59,319 nucleotides of DNA, taken from contig CAZBWH010000007.1 in the NCBI GenBank assembly GCA_964495595.1, positions 1-59,319 of the forward strand. Reading direction: 5' to 3'. The notes beneath the pieces are model-generated. The model was given only the letters and a program-made list of their open reading frames with translations. It did not search any database and had not been told where the DNA came from. How positions within the stretch are numbered: position 1 is the first letter of the stretch; every line of letters starts with the position of its first letter. Shown here piece after piece: positions 52,604 through 59,319 of this stretch. The position numbers and the translations under genes are program-made. The stretch comes from CALMFQ01 sp964495595 (GTDB lineage: Bacteria; Pseudomonadota; Gammaproteobacteria; Burkholderiales; SCOH01).

Positions 52604-53691
52604 GTCTGAAATGTGGCATTGTCGGATTGCCCAATGTCGGCAAATCCACCCTGTTCAATGCCTTGACCAAGGCGGGTATCGAAGCTGCCAATTACCCGTT
52701 CTGCACTATTGAGCCGAACGTCGGCATCGTTGAGGTGCCCGATATTCGTCTCGACCAACTGTCAGAAATCGTCAAGCCGCAAAGAGTGCAGCATGCGATT
52801 GTCGAATTTGTGGATATCGCCGGCCTGGTGGCCGGGGCCTCGAAGGGGGAGGGTCTGGGCAATCAGTTCCTCGCCAATATTCGCGAAACAGATGCGATTG
52901 TGAATGTCGTGCGCTGCTTCGAAGACGAAAATATCGTCCACGTGGCCGGCAAGGTTGACCCGATTTCCGATATTGAAACCATTGGCACCGAGTTGGCGCT
53001 GGCCGATCTGGCTACTGTTGAAAAAGCCCATGCCCGCGATGTTAAAAAGGCCCGTTCCGGCGACAAAGAGGCACAGAAGCTGATCGCTGTGCTCGACCGG
53101 CTGTTGCCGCATCTGAATGAAGGCCGGCCGGCACGCAGCTTTAATCTGAGTGACGACGACAAACTGCTGCTGAAGCCACTTTGTCTGCTGACCATCAAAC
53201 CAGCGATGTACGTTGCCAACGTTGCCGAAGACGGGTTTGCCAACAACCCGCACCTGGATCGGCTGGCCGAACTGGCTAACCGGGAGGGCGCGCCGGTCGT
53301 TGCCCTTTGCGCCGCGATCGAGTCAGAGATCGCCGACCTTGATGATGCTGACAAGCAGGATTTTCTCGAGAGCATGGGGCTGGACGAGCCTGGGTTGAAC
53401 CGGCTGATTCGTGCCGCTTTCAAGTTACTGGGCCTGCATACCTATTTTACTGCCGGCGTCAAGGAGGTTCGCGCCTGGACCATTCAGGTAGGAGCCACCG
53501 CACCGCAGGCGGCAGGCGTGATCCATACTGATTTTGAGCGCGGTTTTATCCGTGCCCAGACTATTGCCTTTGACGATTTCATTGCTTTCAAGGGGGAGCA
53601 GGGAGCCAAAGAGGCTGGCAAGATGCGTTCTGAAGGCAAGGAATATATTGTCAAAGATGGTGACGTGATGAATTTTCTGTTTAACGTCTAA
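52600..53691 (+). CDS. ychF: Redox-regulated P-loop ATPase YchF (Obg family)
   Basis: 363 residues, ATG at 52600. P-loop GLPNVGKSTLFNALT, switch region FVDIAGLVAGASKGEGLGN, central helical insertion and C-terminal TGS domain (VRAWTIQVGATAPQAAGVIH). It is an ATP-preferring member of the Obg group that binds the ribosome. Last core-genome gene before the integrated element; the element's first repeats begin about 10 nt after its stop. Confidence 0.96.
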   Translation: MSLKCGIVGLPNVGKSTLFNALTKAGIEAANYPFCTIEPNVGIVEVPDIRLDQLSEIVKPQRVQHAIVEFVDIAGLVAGASKGEGLGNQFLANIRETDAIVNVVRCFEDENIVHVAGKVDPISDIETIGTELALADLATVEKAHARDVKKARSGDKEAQKLIAVLDRLLPHLNEGRPARSFNLSDDDKLLLKPLCLLTIKPAMYVANVAEDGFANNPHLDRLAELANREGAPVVALCAAIESEIADLDDADKQDFLESMGLDEPGLNRLIRAAFKLLGLHTYFTAGVKEVRAWTIQVGATAPQAAGVIHTDFERGFIRAQTIAFDDFIAFKGEQGAKEAGKMRSEGKEYIVKDGDVMNFLFNV

Positions 53692-53693
53692 AC

Positions 53694-53725
53694 AAGTTCT
53701 CGAACTTTGGCGAACCAAAACGAAC
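53694..53725. repeat. Inverted repeat and 10-bp-phased CGAAC repeats after ychF (att-like)
   Basis: AAGTTC-TC-GAACTT at 53694-53707 overlaps the first of three CGAAC motifs at 53701, 53711 and 53721, spaced by exactly 10 bp (one helical turn). Their position between ychF and an integrase suggests the left attachment site or recombinase arm sites. Confidence 0.5.
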
Positions 53726-53808
53726 AGCGTGGCGCTCATAACACTATGTTTTATATAGATTACAAGGGCCGCTATTAGCCGTTAGATTCCGTTGTCAGCC
53801 GGGCATGA

Positions 53809-53861
53809 ACCGGGTACGATACCGGGTATGGAGTCAAAACCGGGTAAGAGAAAACCGGGTA
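53809..53861 (+). repeat. Four direct repeats ACCGGGTA upstream of the integrase
   Basis: Copies begin at 53809, 53821, 53839 and 53854 (spacings 12, 18 and 15 nt), ending 25 nt before the integrase start. They are probably binding sites for the integrase N-terminal arm domain or an excisionase, and may autoregulate int. Confidence 0.65.
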
Positions 53862-53885
53862 TGACTCGAACTCGGAGACCCGGCC

Positions 53886-55154
53886 ATGTTGAACGACACC
53901 CAATGTCGCAATGCCAAACCCCAGGACAAGCCCTACAAGCTAAAAGATAGCAACGGGCTGTATCTGGAAATCAAGCCCAACGGCGTCAAGGCATGGCGCT
54001 ATCGTTTCGAGTTGCGCGAAGACGGCAAGATCAAAGAGAGCGTCTTTGCCATTGGTGATTACACCAATGCACCGAGCGGCGAGACGCCGGAAGAAGCCAA
54101 GGCCCGGCGCGATGGCAGGCGCTTTACGCTGGCCGAAGCGCGGGATGAGCGCACCAAGGCGCGGGCGCTGGTGAAACAGGGCATCAATCCGGCGCAGCAT
54201 CGGCAACTTGAGCGCATCAAGCGCGAACAGGAAAACGCGACCACCTTCGAAGCCGTCGCCAAGGAATGGCTGGCCTTGAAGGACTGGGAGGATGTGACCA
54301 AGAAACGTCGGTTGGACATGCTCACGCGGGTGGTGTTTCCCACCATCGGCCAGATGCCGGTAAAGCAGATCACGCCGCCGGTCATCCTTGGCATCCTCAA
54401 GAAGGCTGCCGAGAAAAACGGGGTGTCCGTTATGAACGAAGCCAAGCGCACCCTGTTCGGCATCTTTGAGTTGGCCGCCGAAACCTTCCGAGTCGATTCC
54501 AACCCCGTGCATCAGTGGCGCGAGGCCCTGCCGAAGAACAAGACCCAGCACAAGCGCCCGCTGGAAATTGCCGAGATCGGCCAACTGCTGCGCGACTTCG
54601 AGGGGCACGGCGGGCGACACGAAACCATCACGGCATTCCGCCTGATGTGGCTGACGCTGACGCGCCCAAGAGAGGCCGTCGAAGCCAGATGGGACGAGTT
54701 CGATCTCGATGCGGCCATCTGGCGCATTCCCGCCCAGCGGATGAAGAAGCGCAAGGAACATGTCGTCCCGCTACCCACGCAAGCCGTGGAGATGCTGCGC
54801 GTACTGCATAGTCTTACTGGCCGTCACGCCCACCTGTTCCCGCATCGGGACGACAAGACAAAACCTATGGCGACCGCATCTTTTCGGCAGGCCTTGAAAG
54901 CGCTCGGCTGGGCCGGCAAGTACAGCCCCCATGCCACGCGCACGACGGGCAGCACGCGCCTGAACGAGTTGAGCTATGCAATCGACTGGATCGAGCGTCA
55001 GCTATCCCACACCGAACCCAATGCAGTGCGGCGCACCTATAACCATGCCGAGCACCTGGCCGACCGCGGCCGGATGATGCAGCAGTGGGCCGACATGCTC
55101 GATACCTGGAAGAAGGGCGACAGCAACGTAACGCCCATTCGGCAGGCGGCATAA
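53886..55154 (+). CDS. Phage/island-type tyrosine integrase
   Basis: 422 residues, ATG at 53886. The N-terminal arm-DNA-binding domain of P4-like integrases (KPYKLKDSNGLYLEIKPNG) is followed by a core-binding SAM-like domain and a catalytic domain with Arg in LTLTRPREAVEARWDE, HATRTTG (His and Arg), second His in LSHTEP and Tyr in RRTYNHAE. It should integrate and excise the element that starts here. The target appears to be the 3' side of ychF rather than a tRNA gene. Confidence 0.92.
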   Translation: MLNDTQCRNAKPQDKPYKLKDSNGLYLEIKPNGVKAWRYRFELREDGKIKESVFAIGDYTNAPSGETPEEAKARRDGRRFTLAEARDERTKARALVKQGINPAQHRQLERIKREQENATTFEAVAKEWLALKDWEDVTKKRRLDMLTRVVFPTIGQMPVKQITPPVILGILKKAAEKNGVSVMNEAKRTLFGIFELAAETFRVDSNPVHQWREALPKNKTQHKRPLEIAEIGQLLRDFEGHGGRHETITAFRLMWLTLTRPREAVEARWDEFDLDAAIWRIPAQRMKKRKEHVVPLPTQAVEMLRVLHSLTGRHAHLFPHRDDKTKPMATASFRQALKALGWAGKYSPHATRTTGSTRLNELSYAIDWIERQLSHTEPNAVRRTYNHAEHLADRGRMMQQWADMLDTWKKGDSNVTPIRQAA

Positions 55155-55386
55155 CGGACAGGGGCAAACATCGCTGACCACCTGCGCGCATCAGCGGATC
55201 GCAACGGAGTCGAATTGCTCCGCGTCGCGTACAGTTTCCCCCACTGCATCCGCTCCCCGGCGACACGGGGGCCGAGATACCACTGTCGGCGCAGTAATTC
55301 AGTGACCTGCATCTCGCCGAGTCCGAAGCGATAACCGGACTGAGGCCGATCTCCACGCCAAAGCAGGGAAAGTTCTGGAGGCAACG
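55155..55386. other. Intergenic region between integrase and leader ORF
   Basis: 232 nt with coding-like GC content but no credible gene. A minus-strand frame remains open across it and into the integrase and AlpA genes, without a plausible start or a known domain. It may be a remnant. Confidence 0.4.
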
Positions 55387-55449
55387 GTGAATTTCGCCGT
55401 GGCCGCCCTTTTCCGAATAGTCGGCGGCACGGCCAGGAGATCGACATGA
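55387..55449 (+). CDS. Possible 20-residue leader peptide coupled to alpA
   Basis: GTG at 55387 with GGAGG 5 nt upstream opens a 20-codon frame (starts MNFAVAALFRIVGG, ends ARRST). Its TGA overlaps the alpA ATG as ATGA. The strong ribosome-binding site and the overlap argue for real translation. It could set alpA translation by coupling. Homology unknown. Confidence 0.5.
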   Translation: MNFAVAALFRIVGGTARRST

Positions 55450-55670
55450 CCACTGAGCACAACATTACCCGCCTTCCCGAAACCGGCTTCCTGCGCTTGC
55501 CGCAAATCATCGGCGACTCGAAAGCGGGCATCCCTCCCATCATCCCCGTCAAGAAAACCTGTTGGTGGGCCGGCGTCAAATCCGGGCGCTTCCCTAAGCC
55601 GGTGAAACTCGGCCCGCGTGTGACGGCATGGCGCGTCGAGGACATCCGTGCGCTGATCGCATCGGCATAG
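55446..55670 (+). CDS. AlpA-family transcriptional regulator / excisionase-like protein
   Basis: 74 residues, ATG at 55446 with AGGAGA upstream. It carries the MerR-like winged helix of AlpA proteins (TCWWAGVKSGRFPKPVKLGP, then TAWRVEDIRALIA). In P4-type elements AlpA activates int or acts as Xis. It sits between integrase and primase as in many integrative elements, preceded by a coupled leader ORF. Confidence 0.88.
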   Translation: MTTEHNITRLPETGFLRLPQIIGDSKAGIPPIIPVKKTCWWAGVKSGRFPKPVKLGPRVTAWRVEDIRALIASA

Positions 55671-55680
55671 GGTGGCGAAG

Positions 55681-57780
55681 ATGATGAATCCCATCAACCA
55701 GATCATCGCGGCGGAAGACTATGCCGACCTGCCCGACAGTATGCGCAATGCGCGGCGTTGGCTGCTGTGGCGCTCCGAGCCAAAACCAGACCCGACAAAG
55801 AAACCCGCCAAGGTGCCCTATTACGTCGATGGCGTGAGGCGTCACGGCGAATTGGACACGCCAGCGGATCAAGCAAGGCTGGCCACGTTCAACGAGGCAC
55901 TGCACGCTTTGCAAGGCGGCGGCTATACCGGCCTGGGCTTCGCCCTCGGGCAGGATGGCACGGAGCAATACTGGCAGGGTATCGACCTTGATGACGTGCC
56001 GAATCGCCTGGCACTGCAACTACTTGTCGAGGAGTTGCCCGGCTATACCGAGACCAGTCCCAGCGGAACAGGCATGCACGCCATTGGTTACGGCAGGCAG
56101 TTCGAGAAACTCATCAGCAACAGTAGCGGCATCGAAGCCTATGCACACAAGCATTTTTTCACCGTGACAGCGGCTGGCGCTGGCCTGCATGACCCTGTCT
56201 GCCTTGCCGATTTTGTCGAGCAGCGCCTCAAGCCGCTGCATTCACCTGAACAACCTGCAACCGGAACAGAGCGCCCCGATTTGCTGTCGCTTGAGATCGT
56301 CTCCCCGGAAGTTGTCACCGAGTTGCGCAGCGCGCTATTTTTCATGCGGGCCGATGATCGCGGGCTGTGGGTGCGAATGGGTCATGCCCTGAAAACTCTG
56401 GGCGAGGTTGGGCGCGGCCTGTTCCTCGATTGGAGCATGACCTCGGATAAGTTTGACTCGGCCACCGATGCCCGCACATGGGAAACCTTCAAACCCAGCC
56501 ACACGGGCTATCAGGCTGTTTTCGCCGAGGCCCAGCGGCAGGGATGGACAAACCCACTCAGCAACGCAGCACGCGGCGGGCAGAGTGGGGCACAGCAGTG
56601 CGGTACGCAAGGACAGTGCGTCGAACTCCTGCGCGCCAGCGACATCGTTCCCGAGCCGATAGACTGGCTCTGGGATGGCTGGCTGGCAGCGGGCAAGATG
56701 CACATCTTCGGCGGTGCGCCCGGCACCGGCAAGACCACGATAGCCTTGGCGCTGGCGGCGACCCTGAGTAACGGCGGGCTTTGGCCTGACGGCAGCCGCG
56801 CGCCCGTTGGCAGCGTGGTCATGTGGAGCGGTGAGGATGATCCCACTGACACCCTGGCACCTCGGCTGATATTGGCAGGCGCCAACCTGACTCGCATCCA
56901 CTTTGTTTCCGAAGTACGGGATGGCGGCGAACGGCGATCATTCGATCCTGCCCGCGACATGGAACCGCTGCGGCGCAGCCTGTCGGCGATTGGCGACGTG
57001 CGCCTGCTAATCGTCGATCCCATCGTTTCGGCCATCAGCAGCGACAGCCACAAGAACGCCGAAGTGCGGCGCGGATTGCAACCGTTGGTCGATCTTGCGG
57101 CGTCGATGCGCTGTGTACTGCTGGGCATTACCCACTTTTCCAAGGGAACCGGTGGGCGCGATCCGGTGGAACGTCTGACCGGCAGTCTTGCCTTCGGAGC
57201 GCTGGCGCGCGTGGTGCTGGTGGCCGCCAAGCACCAGACGGAAGGTGAGGACGGGCGCACGGTGCGGCTACTCCTGCGCGCGAAATCGAACATCGGCCGA
57301 GATGACGGCGGCTATGAATACGACCTGCACCAAGCCGAGCTACCCGACCACCCCGGCATCCATTCGTCGCTGGTGCAGTGGGGTAATCCGGTGACTGGTG
57401 CCGCACGGGAACTGCTGGCGATGGCGGATATACCGCAAGGCGATGGCGAAACCAGCGCGCTGGGCGAGGCCAAGCGGTTTCTCTCCAATTTGTTAGCGGA
57501 TGGCCCGCTGCCCAGCACGACCATCAAGGCCGATGCCGATGGCGCGGGGCATGCCTGGCCTACGATCCGCCGCGCGCAGAAGGCGCTTGGCGTCGAGGCG
57601 GTGAAGGACGGAATGAAAGGTGGTTGGCTCTGGCAAATGCCGGGGCAGGAAGCGGCACGGGCAATCGTTGAAAGCGCGAAGGTGCTCAAGAATAGCGAAG
57701 ATGCCCAGCAAAATGGGATGAGCGCCTTCGGAAAAGTTGAGCATCTTCCCGCGAAATCGGAAACGGGGGCAGCATCATGA
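55681..57780 (+). CDS. Primase/RepA-like AAA ATPase of the integrated element
   Basis: 699 residues from the ATG at 55681 (a GTG at 55672 is possible). The N-terminal primase-polymerase-like domain (about 20-190; YTGLGFALG, GIDLDDV, TETSPSGTGMHAIG) is followed by a PriCT-like linker (VRMGHALKTLG) and a RepA/AAA_25 helicase domain with Walker A GGAPGTGKTTIALAL (about 345-360), Walker B LLIVDPIVSAI and GITHFSKG. A small winged-helix-like C-terminus follows. It would support replication of the excised element. The stop overlaps the next small ORF by ATGA. Confidence 0.85.
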   Translation: MMNPINQIIAAEDYADLPDSMRNARRWLLWRSEPKPDPTKKPAKVPYYVDGVRRHGELDTPADQARLATFNEALHALQGGGYTGLGFALGQDGTEQYWQGIDLDDVPNRLALQLLVEELPGYTETSPSGTGMHAIGYGRQFEKLISNSSGIEAYAHKHFFTVTAAGAGLHDPVCLADFVEQRLKPLHSPEQPATGTERPDLLSLEIVSPEVVTELRSALFFMRADDRGLWVRMGHALKTLGEVGRGLFLDWSMTSDKFDSATDARTWETFKPSHTGYQAVFAEAQRQGWTNPLSNAARGGQSGAQQCGTQGQCVELLRASDIVPEPIDWLWDGWLAAGKMHIFGGAPGTGKTTIALALAATLSNGGLWPDGSRAPVGSVVMWSGEDDPTDTLAPRLILAGANLTRIHFVSEVRDGGERRSFDPARDMEPLRRSLSAIGDVRLLIVDPIVSAISSDSHKNAEVRRGLQPLVDLAASMRCVLLGITHFSKGTGGRDPVERLTGSLAFGALARVVLVAAKHQTEGEDGRTVRLLLRAKSNIGRDDGGYEYDLHQAELPDHPGIHSSLVQWGNPVTGAARELLAMADIPQGDGETSALGEAKRFLSNLLADGPLPSTTIKADADGAGHAWPTIRRAQKALGVEAVKDGMKGGWLWQMPGQEAARAIVESAKVLKNSEDAQQNGMSAFGKVEHLPAKSETGAAS

Positions 57781-57887
57781 AAAGTCGGCGCTGGCAAGAC
57801 GGCGAGTACAGGCAGCGTGACCGCCCACTGGTGAATCACGCGGATGATTTCGACACAATCGGAGGCGGAAATGGGCGGGCGGGGTAG
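57777..57887 (+). CDS. 36-residue hypothetical protein coupled to the primase gene
   Basis: ATG at 57777 overlaps the primase stop (ATGA). The frame reads MKSRRWQDGEYRQRDRPLVN and ends at 57887, overlapping the start of the zinc-ribbon gene. Charged, no domain recognised. Its main support is the overlap on both sides. Confidence 0.45.
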   Translation: MKSRRWQDGEYRQRDRPLVNHADDFDTIGGGNGRAG

Positions 57888-58326
57888 CGGGCGATTCGGG
57901 CAGCGGGGCGGACGGGCGACCACCCGCGATGCCTTGCACATCAACATTGGTGACCTGCTGCATGGCCGGTTGATGCGCAATGTCGGCTATCTCGTTCTGC
58001 CTGATGGTCGCGTGCTAATCAACTTCTTCGGGTGCCGGGTATTCGAGGCAGGAATCACCATTACCCGGCAAGGGCATGGCGGGCTACATCGCTGGTTTGC
58101 CTGTCCCGACTGTGGCCGGCGCTGTCGGGGGCTGTATCTGCGCGGCGGGCGACTGGCCTGCCGCCAGTGCCACAGGCTTGTCTATGCCAGCCAGCTTGAA
58201 AGCCACGGCAGCCGCAAGCTACGCAAGGGACTGCACCTTGAATGGCGGCTTGCTCAGTTTTCGGAAATCGTCTCCGGTGCCCAAAGCGGCGCTGTCTCCG
58301 GCAGGGTCAGTTCGGCGAAGAAATGA
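57871..58326 (+). CDS. Zinc-ribbon protein of the integrated element (MGGRGSGR family)
   Basis: 151 residues, ATG at 57871 with GGAGG 5 nt upstream. N-terminus MGGRGSGRFGQRGGRATT is a recurrent start in proteins of proteobacterial islands and phages. A beta-rich middle leads to a zinc ribbon CPDC...CRQC (about 89-111). The function is unknown; nucleic-acid binding is inferred. After residue about 130 the sequence loses its Arg/Lys-rich character and overlaps the opposing gene by 73 nt, so the native C-terminus may have been lost at a junction near 58250. Confidence 0.7.
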   Translation: MGGRGSGRFGQRGGRATTRDALHINIGDLLHGRLMRNVGYLVLPDGRVLINFFGCRVFEAGITITRQGHGGLHRWFACPDCGRRCRGLYLRGGRLACRQCHRLVYASQLESHGSRKLRKGLHLEWRLAQFSEIVSGAQSGAVSGRVSSAKK

Positions 58327-58733
58327 CCGACGGCGCTTGCCGCGCCTTGCGGATCGTTACAGGGCAGCGCGTGGACGGCGCGCAGCACGTTGCGCACCAA
58401 TTCGTCGTTCTGGAGCAGATGCGGCAACAGCACATGATGGAAATAGCGGCTCCAGCGTTCGTCCTCCTTGCCGCCCAGCGCGGGAAACAGCACTTCCTGC
58501 GGCGAGAAGAAGGCGGCGACGTAGCGCTCGGCCAGCACCATGAAGGGATTGAGCAGCGGCCACAGGTCGATGCGGGTGCCTGTGCTCACCGAGCGCAGCC
58601 GCTCGATGGCTGGGCTGCGCACTTCGAGCAGATTGGCCGCGTTCAGGAATTTCCGGCGGCAGGCATCAAACAGGCTGGACAGGCAGGGCATCGCGCCCGC
58701 CCGCTGTATTTCACGGAAATCATCGACATGCAT
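58254..58733 (-). CDS. Unknown protein of the terminal minus-strand operon (159 aa)
   Basis: ATG at 58733, 4 nt after the stop of the upstream 62-residue gene; an earlier ATG at 58778 is possible. The sequence (MHVDDFREIQRAGAMPCLSS...) is mainly helical with an LWPLLNPFMVLAERYVAAFF stretch and no motif I recognise. It ends inside the opposing zinc-ribbon gene, so its C-terminus may be truncated. Last gene of a run entering the window from the right; conjugation or element maintenance is a guess. Confidence 0.55.
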   Translation of the reverse strand: MHVDDFREIQRAGAMPCLSSLFDACRRKFLNAANLLEVRSPAIERLRSVSTGTRIDLWPLLNPFMVLAERYVAAFFSPQEVLFPALGGKEDERWSRYFHHVLLPHLLQNDELVRNVLRAVHALPCNDPQGAASAVGHFFAELTLPETAPLWAPETISEN

Positions 58734-58737
58734 GGCG

Positions 58738-58926
58738 TCAGGCGCTGCTGCGGCGCAGCCAGTTGAGGATGGCCGCATGGATGCGCCCGAAGAAGCCCTT
58801 GCCCTCGAAGCGGAATGCCTGGCGATGGCGCTTGTGGCCGCCGCCGTCGATGATGATGGGGTCGGCGGGTGGAAAGGCGGGGTAGTGCCATTCCCGATCT
58901 TGATCTTGCTCGCTGGGCTCAGTCAT
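58738..58926 (-). CDS. Small unknown protein (62 aa)
   Basis: ATG at 58926, overlapping the preceding gene by 8 nt. Starts MTEPSEQDQDREWHYPAFPP, has the Gly/His segment IIDGGGHKRHRQAF and ends with an amphipathic helix rich in Arg and Trp. No domain recognised. The tight packing supports translation as part of an operon. Confidence 0.55.
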   Translation of the reverse strand: MTEPSEQDQDREWHYPAFPPADPIIIDGGGHKRHRQAFRFEGKGFFGRIHAAILNWLRRSSA

Positions 58927-59173
58927 CAACTTTGCTCCGGATGAATTGCTGGATTTCGGCACGTTCAGGAGCATCCTTCTTCATTTGTTCGATAGCCATC
59001 CGCCCGCCGATCATGCCGCCCACGACAAAGGTAAGCAATGCCCACCAGCCGAGAAAATACACGCCGGCGGCAACGACGGCCAGAAACAGGGTTGCGCTTC
59101 CCGGCCCCTTGTTGAGCGCGTAGTTGAACTGGACAAAGCCAGCCATGAAAAACAGGATGGCGTGGCCGATCAT
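58919..59173 (-). CDS. Small membrane protein (84 aa)
   Basis: ATG at 59173, overlapping the stop of the upstream partial gene (ATGA). Three hydrophobic stretches (about 3-18, 27-40 and 43-58, the last with Gly repeats GGMIGG) are followed by a charged cytoplasmic tail (MKKDAPERAEIQQFIRSKVD). A likely inner-membrane component; no family recognised. Confidence 0.65.
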   Translation of the reverse strand: MIGHAILFFMAGFVQFNYALNKGPGSATLFLAVVAAGVYFLGWWALLTFVVGGMIGGRMAIEQMKKDAPERAEIQQFIRSKVDD

Positions 59174-59319
59174 CGGTTTTTATCCTCGTCTCTCTCCCGA
59201 ACCTCTCGTGCCAGATCGTTGTAATGGGTCATTTCCACAAACTCCTCGTAGTCGCTTGCCGTCCGGGCGGCATGGATTAACTGTTGGGTATCCGTGACCA
59301 GCTTGTGAATTTCCCGTAG
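59170..59319 (-). CDS. Unknown protein, C-terminal 49 residues (runs off window)
   Basis: The minus-strand frame is open to the window edge and ends with TGA at 59172-59170. The visible part (LREIHKLVTDTQQLIHAART... to ...RERDEDKNR) is helical and highly charged, possibly coiled coil. ATGA overlap with the membrane protein gene shows it is the preceding gene of the same operon. Confidence 0.6.
   Translation of the reverse strand, partial: LREIHKLVTDTQQLIHAARTASDYEEFVEMTHYNDLAREVRERDEDKNR

Noticed and set aside
55037..55645. 202-residue minus-strand frame across int, the intergenic region and alpA
   Set aside because: It overlaps two well-supported genes and has no ribosome-binding site or recognisable domain; only the 55155-55386 part looks vaguely coding-like.
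1..59319. CRISPR arrays or insertion sequences
   Set aside because: No regularly spaced repeats of suitable length and no transposase genes were seen.

Overview
The window is about 59 kb of roughly 60% GC bacterial chromosome. Gene content and order suggest a betaproteobacterium, most likely of the order Neisseriales (Chromobacterium/Vogesella-like). Supporting points are ftsY-ftsE-ftsX-rpoH with clpS-clpA nearby, lolB-ispE-tRNA(Gln)-prs-rplY-pth-ychF, nadD-rsfS-rlmH-maf-rng, pilS-pilR, and a RegB/RegA pair beside nitrous-oxide reduction genes. The genus is inferred from gene content only.

Layout. 1-3.9 kb: start of ettA (minus), an outer-membrane-barrel-like protein, a lipoprotein alpha/beta hydrolase and a secreted zinc-type lipase, each closed by a strong terminator. 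3.9-10.2 kb: redox pair regB-regA, then nosZ and nosR, each with its own perfect FNR/DNR-type box. NosZ looks like a Tat-exported lipoprotein, and nosDFYL is not in the window. 10.3-20.3 kb: putA (plus), then on the minus strand a type III decarboxylase, a large hybrid histidine kinase and a REC-PAS-GGDEF protein whose GGDEF site appears deleted. 20.1-25.3 kb: a 57-aa membrane protein, DUF445, DUF2249 with a Gly/Cys tail, pilR-pilS. 25.4-31.4 kb: proA, a DUF2804 protein and the nadD-rsfS-rlmH-maf-rng housekeeping run. 31.5-36 kb: AraC regulator, HSL-type esterase, a frameshifted AEC transporter, MGMT and xerD. 36-46.7 kb (mostly minus): clpA-clpS, rpoH under a perfect CIRCE element, ftsX-ftsE-ftsY, then rsmD, fdx, a dynamin-like GTPase and mutM. 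47-53.7 kb: TPR lipoprotein, lolB, ispE, tRNA-Gln, prs, rplY, pth, ychF. 53.7 kb to the end: an integrated element directly after ychF, with repeated att/arm-like sites, a tyrosine integrase, a leader peptide coupled to an AlpA regulator, a primase/RepA-like ATPase, a zinc-ribbon protein and an opposing operon of small unknown proteins that runs off the window.

The most notable observations are the nosZ/nosR arrangement and its promoters, the CIRCE control of rpoH, a pair of structurally matched 67-nt palindromic repeats, a probably leaderless nadD, the degenerate diguanylate cyclase, a C8-tract frameshift in the AEC transporter, and the uncharacterised small genes and repeats of the terminal element. 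I saw no CRISPR array and no insertion sequence.
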